A stretch of 64,000 nt of DNA from Favolaschia claudopus. Taxonomy: Eukaryota; Basidiomycota; Agaricomycetes; Agaricales; Mycenaceae. The notes beneath the pieces were generated by a model that did not search any database, was not told the origin of the DNA, and saw only the letters and a list, made by a program, of their open reading frames with translations. Shown here piece after piece: positions 56,270 to 64,000 of the stretch; position 1 is the stretch's first letter, and every line of letters begins with the position of its first letter. The stretch lies in the NCBI GenBank assembly GCA_037176885.1, contig JAWWNJ010000011.1, positions 1,860,001 to 1,924,000 of the forward strand, read 5' to 3'. Position numbers and translations under genes: made by a program.

Positions 56270-57745
56270 ATGCCACTTTCGTCGAACATCCTCACAATTG
56301 TCATGTCTCCCGACAACACCCGAACGGACCACGATCTTCTGCAGTCTGTATTTCGACAGCCACTCCGTAATTCCCCCATTCCGCGCATTCAGTGCTTGAC
56401 CATCCACGACATCTATTCCCCAAACAATATTGCCATCCAATCGCTTTTCTCTGATTCTGCCGCGATCCCCGATATCGGTGAGCTGTACCTTGTTGGAGCT
56501 CATTGGTTCATAGGGGAATATCCCTCCGCCAACGGCTTGCCCACCTGGTTTGTCAGCATGGACCACAACCAGCTACAACCAGAAATTCATATCACGCGAG
56601 GAACAACAACTTTGACGTTAATTCAGACGGTTGAGCCTGAGCACAGACTCCACATTCCATGGTCTTTGTTGACTGTATATTCCGAGCTGAACACGGCTCG
56701 CGCCAATGGGATTATCCCCTTCTCCCATTTGCGCCGTCTCAATTTGCTTACCAAGCTGACCCTGGGAGGGGTGTTCTTGCCTAAAATTTCTGTTTTGAAT
56801 ACATCATCCCTTGGAATTGGGTCCCCGGGATTGAAACGTTTGAAGCTGTCAATTGCCCGAATCTTACTCAATTGCACCTCTACGGAAGCCTGCGAGATAG
56901 TCTATGTGTGTCGGAAGCTAGCGAGCGCTTTCATGTAGAGGCAGTAGCAAAGGCTCTAAGGAGTTTCCCGCAATTTGACAGTCTCGCAAGACACCCGCTC
57001 CTCACCAAAGCGAAACGGGGCTCATCCGAGGGTTTGTATTCACACTGAAAATCAAAATCAAGGGGACTTTTACCCTTTTGTTCTACTGAGATTTCTGTTC
57101 TCCATGAGTCCCCCTTAGGACACCTGCGTTATCTTTTAACAGATGTGCCGCCCCAGCCAAACTCCCCACCTGACAATGTCTTCAACCCGGATCGGCCTGT
57201 AAAAGACCTTCAAAGCCAAAAGGTGGGCGCGGTTCCTACCGCGTTGTCCACTCCTCCAAACTTTGAAGTTAGTGCTCCCGGTTCCCTACCCCTCTGCCGT
57301 TTTGATCGCGCATCTTCGAACGTGTCCGTCTCTCCTGCGTTTGGAGCTTGATTTCTGTTATCCAGAGTTCGTGAACGATTCCCTATTCCAGGAGTTGTCT
57401 GACATGACATTCGTTCCCTACCTCTGCTTCTTGAGGTTGGCAGATGGCGGTCATTCAAGGAGAGGTCCAAGCGCCCTGGACGAAATTGACGCTGTACCTA
57501 CTTTGACACGGATGATTCGACTTCGCTTCAAAAACAATCTCCGCTTTCTCAGTTTTAGGTCCAAACGACAGGAGATGCACTGTGACCCGAACTATTTGGA
57601 GTGCACTATATTGGAATGGGAGGACAGGCTGGTCACCAAATGGCAGAGGGTTCGAATAGTGTTCGAATGGAATCTCCCTTACGCGGCACGACAGGCCATA
57701 GAACAGCTCATTTTGACTGATGGCTTGAGCAGTATTGAGCTTTGA
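56270..57745 (+). pseudogene. F-box/LRR-family relic
   Basis: The frame from 56270 has the LRR-type blocks IGELYLVGAHWFIGEYPSAN, RLHIPWSLLTVYSELN and LLTKLTLGGVFLPK. Around 56820 the coding signal moves to another frame (FEAVNCPNLTQLHLYGSLRD, KALRSFPQFDSLARHPLL) with no suitable intron. The C-terminal part 57263-57745 (LRTCPSLLRLELDFCYPEFV, NDSLFQELSDMTFVPYLCFL, KWQRVRIVFEWNLPYAAR) again fits this family. No F-box is visible upstream. Probably a pseudogene; an unrecognised splice pattern is the alternative. Confidence 0.5.
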
Positions 57746-59042
57746 AACCCAGCGTGGTTTGTTCCCGTCGCCATGCATTGCACGCCTTCTGAATCCATTG
57801 ATACTAGAAACGGAGCCTCAAATTGTTTACAGCCATGTTTCAAATCCTAGTCCCCAAGACTATTTTTTGTTCCATAGCACAAAACTATCCTTTCTTGAAG
57901 TCAGTGCGTACATATGCATAGTCGGACATCCTCCATTGCACACATATTTCATTGTGCTGAAGCCATCGCTACCTCTTTGTACTCAAATTGAACTTAACTG
58001 AGTAATTTTTGTTTCAACTCCTTCTTATTGACATCCGCCATCGCTCTGGTGTCCTCGGGATGGAATTGCTGGCTGGGCCGGGTTGGCTCGCCACGCGCAT
58101 TTTTCGCTCGTGATTGAGTTTTCCACCCATCTCGTACCTTCAAACTTGCGACCCTCGGTGTTCTCCAGTTTTCATTGGCGTCGGGTGTCTATAATCGGCG
58201 AATCGCCGAATGAGTCCCCTAACCCTCGTTTTCAGCTCTTTCCGGCATTTTTATCTTCCTTGCTCCTTCAATCACTCTACTCCTAGCATTATCTAGGTCT
58301 TATTAATGTCCATAGTGTTTACGTGGTGTTTGGCGTGGTTTGGTACAGACGGTGTCGCCTTATTTGTACATTGTCACATATTTAGGCATTTCGTGACAAT
58401 GTGACTTGGCTCTTCGCCTCCCATCTGGTGCTCTTTTTGCCTTTTCGGCTTCCATCTGATGTACACCTTCCAACACATAGTTGCTCCTCAGCGCCATTGG
58501 AATTGATAGACGAATTGGGTTGTCCCGCCATACGGATTCTTCGATTATTTTGGCTTTCCTGCACATTTCAGTTTTGCACTTGCCATTGACGTTCCCTTCA
58601 GCTTCATGCTTATTTATATCACTCCCGCTTTGTAATAGCAACAAAAGCAAATTCAATTGAGATGAAGTGGGCTAACAATGCCAGTCACGGATTTTGGGTG
58701 TCGAGGCATTCGAGAGACAACAAATATATGGATGGACATGTATCCCGAACAACGGACACCGTCGTATTTGAGCGCGACGACATTGCCATAAAACGGTTTC
58801 AACATGGTGTTTCCGGTGATCTTTGATATGGCCCGATTCTCAGGCAACGCGTTGCTGAGCGCCGTCGTGGGAAAAAAAATTGCAAAGGATAGCGTAGGGA
58901 TATCTTGTCGAGACCTTGCGTGAGTACCATGTTGTTCGGTGGCTTGTCAAAGTAAGTTTGCAGCATTAGTGTTGGACAGACACGAGTCCGTGAAAGCTGC
59001 TGCGGGGGCGGCATTTGACGGTAATTATTTTGGGTTGGTCTA
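57746..59042. other. Spacer without a recognised gene
   Basis: Short frames only; T-rich on the + strand. Nothing supported. Confidence 0.5.
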
Positions 59043-59375
59043 TCAACAGTTTACATAGTGCGCAAAAACTTGGGTTGCCCTTATAATACACATACCTTTG
59101 TCTACAGGAAAAAGGATCGCATCAACAGAAATACATTCTAGCTCTGCTTGTGGAGATATCGTGATCATGGAGGGTTCAGCTGGATGATAGTGCTGCTGAT
59201 GCTGTGGCCAGTCTTGTACAATAGGTGACTCTGAGAGCGCAGTGGAATGAACAATCATACACACCTTGTGCATATGCTCTTCCGAACAATACCACGCCCT
59301 TCGACAACGACTACACCACTTAGAAGTATGCTGGTTACATACAGAGCACAGGCCATCTAAGGGCTGGTGCGACAT
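59043..59375 (-). CDS. Short MYND-type zinc-finger protein, probably truncated
   Basis: ATG 59375 begins MSHQPLDGLCSVCNQHTSKW-CSRCRRAWYCSEEHMHK, the first part of a MYND finger (CxxC, CxxC, YCS). The frame then runs VCMIVHSTALSES and reaches DWPQHQQHYHPA, where relatives have DWPxHxxxC; the last zinc ligand is Tyr here. A GTGTGT donor after HMHK suggests an intron, but the acceptor does not keep frame. The following ECISVDAILFPVDK resembles the conserved tail of small agaric MYND proteins, after which homology stops. MYND domains mediate protein contacts. It may be a decaying copy. Confidence 0.55.
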   Translation of the reverse strand: MSHQPLDGLCSVCNQHTSKWCSRCRRAWYCSEEHMHKVCMIVHSTALSESPIVQDWPQHQQHYHPAEPSMITISPQAELECISVDAILFPVDKGMCIIRATQVFAHYVNC

Positions 59376-60355
59376 TGGATGGGCACCACTGAGGAGGTAT
59401 AACTAAAATGAAAAGGATTTGAGAAAGGTCGAGAGAGAGAGAGAGAGTCGGTACTGGCAGCCTTGTTGTACATGTGTTGCAATAAATCGGAGAAGGAGAA
59501 TATGTTGGTTCTGGCGTCACGGACTTGTAGATTAGAGTGTGACACGGCGCGACCTATAACAGGTCGTGACCGTGTGACCTTGCCTCTCACCGTCTTTCCA
59601 CATCTTGGAAGCAGTGAGAGGTAAGCGATTCTTCATTACTACACTACGCGAGATACTCATACATACGTAGCTTGTACTCACAGTAGTGTCTTAGGTGAAT
59701 ATCACCGTCTTTCCACATCTTGGGAGCAGTGAGAGAGCTTGTACTCACAGTAGTGTTTTAGGTATAGTCTTGACAGAATATTGGCTCCTTGAAAAAAAAA
59801 AAAGGATTTAGCAGACAGCGACCCAGTCAGGGATGAGTTTTGCCTTGTGTAGGTAGTCGCAACGCAGGGACCTACCCAAAACTTCGATTCGATCAGATCG
59901 TGGACTGCCATGCGGTCGATGAAATATACCTGATATATCTAAAGCAAGTAGAAGACCAGAAAGCCAAAAGGGAAATTTCCAGGCAGCCAGATCAAGACAT
60001 AGCAGTACATCGTGAGCAATAGAGGTTGAAGCTGTAGTACATTGCATTGACAAACAGGTGGTGGAGATTTCAGCTCGCATTTTGATGTTGACCAATGAGG
60101 CTGGATTACAATTGCTCTATTGCACGGGCTAGCCATCGAACGAAAGGCTGGGAGACCCACGAGATAGAAGTGGAGGATGTGCGGCACATATGATATGATA
60201 TAGGACGTGCCTCTCAGGGTTTTTGGCTTCTCTCGGTTGTTCCCATACAATTATCTATTTCTGTCCCAGCAGCTTTTTCTCTGATGTCTATTCAATGCAA
60301 GCCTTACTATCAACGCGCCTTTTGAAGGTCCTTAAGATTTTCTCTGTCCCCCTAG
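59376..60355. other. Spacer with a short tandem duplication
   Basis: Contains GA repeats near 59432-59446, the repeat listed separately and no gene. Confidence 0.5.
59588..59765. repeat. Imperfect tandem duplication
   Basis: caccgtctttccacatcttgg at 59588 returns at 59704, and agcttgtactcacagtagtg at about 59668 returns at about 59737. The second copy lacks the middle part of the first. Confidence 0.8.
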
Positions 60356-61843
60356 TTGAATCCGTTTGGACCCACTATGTTGTCCCAACTGAGCGACGAC
60401 GATCTGGAAGACAGGTTCCTCGACATAGTATCATCTGCATCCGTCACCTACGCTCCCGAATTGTCTTTGGATTACATCAAGTACGTCTCCTCAGTTCAAA
60501 ATGCTATCAGTACGCGAGTTTCCCCTCCTTTGAATCCTACTCGTTTTCAATGACCACCCTTGTATTTACTGAAATCAACTCCCTTCCTGATAAGATCCTC
60601 GTTGCAATCCACGTTCTCGTTCCTGAACAATTCTACCAACAACCCGAGCTATTGTCGCGCATCTGCAGAGACTGGAGGCGGATCATACGGGGCGCAATGT
60701 GCTTCCGCTCCACTTTCTGCTTCCAACCAGGCACTCCTCTCAGCGACTTTCGACAACATAACTAGCGGTGTTCCGGTTTTTTTGGCCTTTCTCTTTCTAG
60801 AGGAGGACACAGAACATTCAGATGGGTTCGACCAATGGTTGGAGGATTGCGTGGTTGTATTGAGCGGATGCTTAGCTTGATGCCAATTCGGGCACATCAA
60901 AATGGAAGACGTGGCTTTATCTCGACTGCTCTTAAGTCAACTGCGTTCCGTTGAGACGGTCCGCCTCCGCTGCGTCGTAGTAGAGATGACATCGAACATG
61001 CCAGGAGATGAGCTGTCCGTGGGGCGGACAATACACCTCATGTTTGGTGGGCAGATGCCGATCATCGAGGAACTCACTTTGACAGGAGATACTCATTGGA
61101 CGACCCCACTCGTATTTTCCTCGTTGACCTCGTTGACTCTGGCGCGCCTTTACAACACTTCCAGTGTCTTAGTCCGTAAATTCTTCCTTCTCCTTCGACA
61201 ACACATCTGCCTCGACTGGGTGACTTTTTTCGACTACGACGAAGAGACTTCAGACCCACTGACAATGTGTCATCTTACACATTTCTGCCTCGTAGTGCAT
61301 TCATCCCGCGCTTTTCAACCAGTCGCCCAGCTTATGATGCCTGCTTTGGTCAATTTATACTACAAGGCCACAAGCGATGAGGCTGTTCTGCAACTTGTGA
61401 AACACTTCGAGCAGATAGGCCAAAATGTTGAGAGGTTGCCTATTCGGAGTGGAATACCTGCTGCCGACACTTTTCTAAAGATCAATTGTCTGCTCCCCAG
61501 TAACTACCCGCCTAATGCCAGGGGATGCACTCACAGCTTCTGCTATATCCTGCATGCGATCGCTTTACATTGGCCGGCCGTTCTGCCTAGGTTGCAATAC
61601 GTTGTCATCAACGAATACTTAGTCTCAATGTCTGACTATGCATATGGTAAGATACAGGCTGCCGCAAACAGGTTGACCAGCAGTACACCCAGTACACCTC
61701 CTCTCGCAGTAACGATACCTTTAAGGGATGTGGTGCGTCAATACGAGCTCAGACGGGCTTTGCTGCGGCACTATAATTATATGGCAACATTCTACTTTCG
61801 CTGGGCTTCTTCGCTGCGCATTTGCCACGACCACTTCTTATAA
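60356..61843 (+). pseudogene. F-box/LRR-family gene, probably broken
   Basis: The N-terminal piece (MLSQLSDDDLEDRFLDIVSS, 60377 on) is followed in another frame by an F-box-like segment (EINSLPDKILVAIHVLVPEQ, LLSRICRDWRRIIRGAM, from 60550). Then in a third frame come FLFLEEDTEHSDGFDQWL, an in-frame TGA (60878-60880) and, still in that frame, a long open stretch (60902-61843, 313 codons) with leucine-rich character (LRSVETVRLRCVVVEMTSNM, IIEELTLTGDTHWTTPL, LTSLTLARLYNTSS). The order fits an F-box/LRR protein. An intron could explain one shift, but not the stop. Confidence 0.5.
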
Positions 61844-64000
61844 GCTTGACCGTGTTTTGCTAGTGGGAACCCATGCTCATGTATTCTCACTCACACCCTC
61901 CTTGAAAAAAAAATGACAGATATGTCGACTACCAAGACGAGCTTGAAAAAGTCCCTGTACATCTACAAGTCCCAAAGTTGAAAGTTAATGAAAGATACGC
62001 AAAGTTATTGGACTTCTCCTCAATATATATATATTTGCTAAAAGTTATTGAAAAGATCTCCAAAAGATATCGCCAGGAGCTCTGCATCACGGTTTCTGCC
62101 ACTAATTAGTGTTGTAGATGAGCTATGTATTACCACACTTATTACTGGGTATAGATGTAAGCCAATCTTATTTTGGAGCCTATGTACAGATCTTAACAAC
62201 CAACACCTTATCACAGTGACGATGGTAAACCCTTGGCTGGGGGAACTACAGCTTGCAGGTGCGTCACAGCAGACATATGCACTACCTTTACGGAACCATC
62301 CACCTACAAGGAAGACCCACTAGAGCGCATCAGTGTTAATTACCTGTTTGGTATACAACTGTTCTGAAATAGTAGCCGAATACATAACAGTGTGGTTGCA
62401 TCCTTTCATTGGCCCACACTGATTAAAAGAGGGGTGTCAGAGTTTTGGAGTGCTCCTCCGGCCCCCCAGCAATTAAAGTTTCTTGCGATAAGCTTCCCTG
62501 CGTAACTAGCTTCTTCAGACGTTTTTCGATGGCAACCGTTTGGCTAGGACCACCTTCAATTTTGCCCTTCACGTCACCCAAGATATACTTAGTCAGAGGT
62601 TGCAAGGTGTTCTCAGTCCCTCTATGTCTGATTCTGATCCCATCCCGGACTATCACCACCATCTCAGACTTGTTAGGCTTCTTACGCCTGGACACAACGC
62701 CGGCGCTAGTAACAAACCAATATGGGGTTGAGTTTCATAACGGAATTTACAGGAGCTATGCCCCAGATGAAACCAGAACGGGACCAGTCATTTTTCTATG
62801 CGCCTTTTGTCTTTGGCCGTGTTTGCAAAGAAACAGTTGATTCAGATGCCTTTGAAGATGCTCAGAGAGCCTGACGCCCCAGCTCACATACTTATCGCTC
62901 AGCATTTCAAGATCGATGGAAGGCGAAGACCGAGACACGGCAGAATTTGAGGCCTTTCAAAGCCAGGAAAAAAGTGTATGGTGGAGTAGTAAAAAATTTG
63001 ATGAGTGAGTAGTAGATGGAAAATCATGAACGAAGATGGTTTACCTTTTATACCTGAAGTGTTACAGCATTAACCGGGGGGGGTTAATAGTTGTGAAGAG
63101 GGGAGGAGCGACGTGGTCGACGTGGACAACACGATAGAGGATGTCATAGTGGTTGAGAACAAGTCATTGAGAAGGGCCAACAAGTTGAGGAAAAAACCGC
63201 AACATTAGCAGAGAAGCATATGTTAATAAAAGAAGTATTGTTCAATTTAAACGTACACTAAAACCAGTAAAGTCATGGTGGCGTTCAGAATAGACATAAT
63301 GGGATGAGAGGAATACAGTATCCAAATTTCGAGTCACAAAATAGATAGCACCCAGACACAAGCCGCTTTAGACTTCCTTTTGGCTGCCCAGGTGGATAAT
63401 TTCAGGGAGTATTATTGTGTCTTGGTAACTACCCTCTAAATGTGATACCTCTCTCTCTGTCTGATTTGCGCGTGTAGGTCCCCCCTACTTACTTTGCTGA
63501 CGACGAAGCCCTCAGTGCGCGCACCTCGTACTTTGGAAGAGAAAGTTTGTAGTTGGACTCATAGTATTACGGATTTCTTTTACCCAGATTCTCTAGCTAT
63601 AGTATGTGTGGTGTGTCCTCTGCTCACTTGTATCACAGGGTTTGCGGGATTGTGCTGAGATGTGTCAACTGTTCAAGAAAATTTACGAAACTGCTAGTTT
63701 TGAAGCTTCTCGAGGTTCAGCCATCGCAGAGAAAGGACCCAGCGCGGCAACAAATCTTTTCGATTCAAAATCACGGTGGAATCAGCGGAATACTCCGTGT
63801 GTGATACTGTCAGCTTAGTCACGATTCCTTGCACCAGAGATCCAATGCAAAAACTGCTTTTGATTGCCTGGGTTTTGGTTGGATTGAGTTTTGATTCCGA
63901 GTTCACAGGGGCACCAAGCGTTTCAGTACACAGGTGGTCAGAGGCAAGCAGTCAGAGAAAGCAGAAGGAAGATCCCTGGGAAAAAATTCTTGAGTGAGTC
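61844..64000. other. Right end, no supported gene
   Basis: AT-rich parts alternate with short frames. The - strand frame 62423-62695 (RRKKPNKSEMVVIVRDGIRI) and the + frames near 63600-63820 show no motif and lack a splice path. A run of G occurs at 63077-63085. Confidence 0.45.

Overview
The window looks like genomic DNA of a filamentous basidiomycete, most likely an Agaricomycete. Genes are dense and split by many 47-70 bp GT-AG introns. Families typical of mushrooms are present (DUF6534 membrane protein, KDZ transposase with a CxC2 domain, F-box and F-box/LRR expansions, small MYND protein), and nothing resembles a bacterial operon. Exon maps below were built by hand by requiring GT-AG junctions that keep both frame and family motifs.

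Left part (1-17.9 kb): N-terminal part of a division-2 chitin synthase running off the left edge (-); a 12-exon DUF6534 seven-helix protein (+); a Nudix hydrolase (+); a ferric reductase (+) tail to tail with a Zn2Cys6 transcription factor (-); a spliced reading frame joining a truncated MAPEG/glutathione-transferase-like domain to a single bromodomain (+); a cytochrome P450 (+); and a tRNA-Asp(GTC) gene with a 29-nt intron (-).

Middle (17.9-34.3 kb): about 4.5 kb with strong purine bias on the + strand and no credible gene, including a 96-bp minisatellite; a broken RAD4/XPC pseudogene (-) in which about 340 bp is inverted in place; a CCCH zinc-finger gene (+); then three F-box paralogues (-), of which only the third is intact. 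The second and third lie in a direct duplication of about 2.46 kb.

Right-centre (34.5-47.8 kb): a cellular RNA-dependent RNA polymerase (+); a copy of the Sm D1 3' tail; the Sm D1 gene (-) and a TEY-type MAP kinase (+) with start codons only 49 bp apart; a three-copy repeat; and a full-length 1,071-aa KDZ transposase (-) in 11 frame-consistent exons.

Right end (47.8-64 kb): mostly decayed or unrecognised sequence, including F-box/LRR relics (one broken by a single in-frame TGA), a MYND protein lacking its last cysteine, and several unidentified reading frames.

Functionally the genes are unrelated neighbours: cell wall (chitin synthase), iron uptake (ferric reductase), oxidation (P450), splicing (Sm D1), signalling (MAPK) and RNA silencing (RdRP). 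The clearest theme is local duplication, inversion and gene decay. I did not find a clear new multi-gene system. The best leads are the MAPEG-bromodomain chimera, the inverted RAD4 relic and the purine-skewed block.
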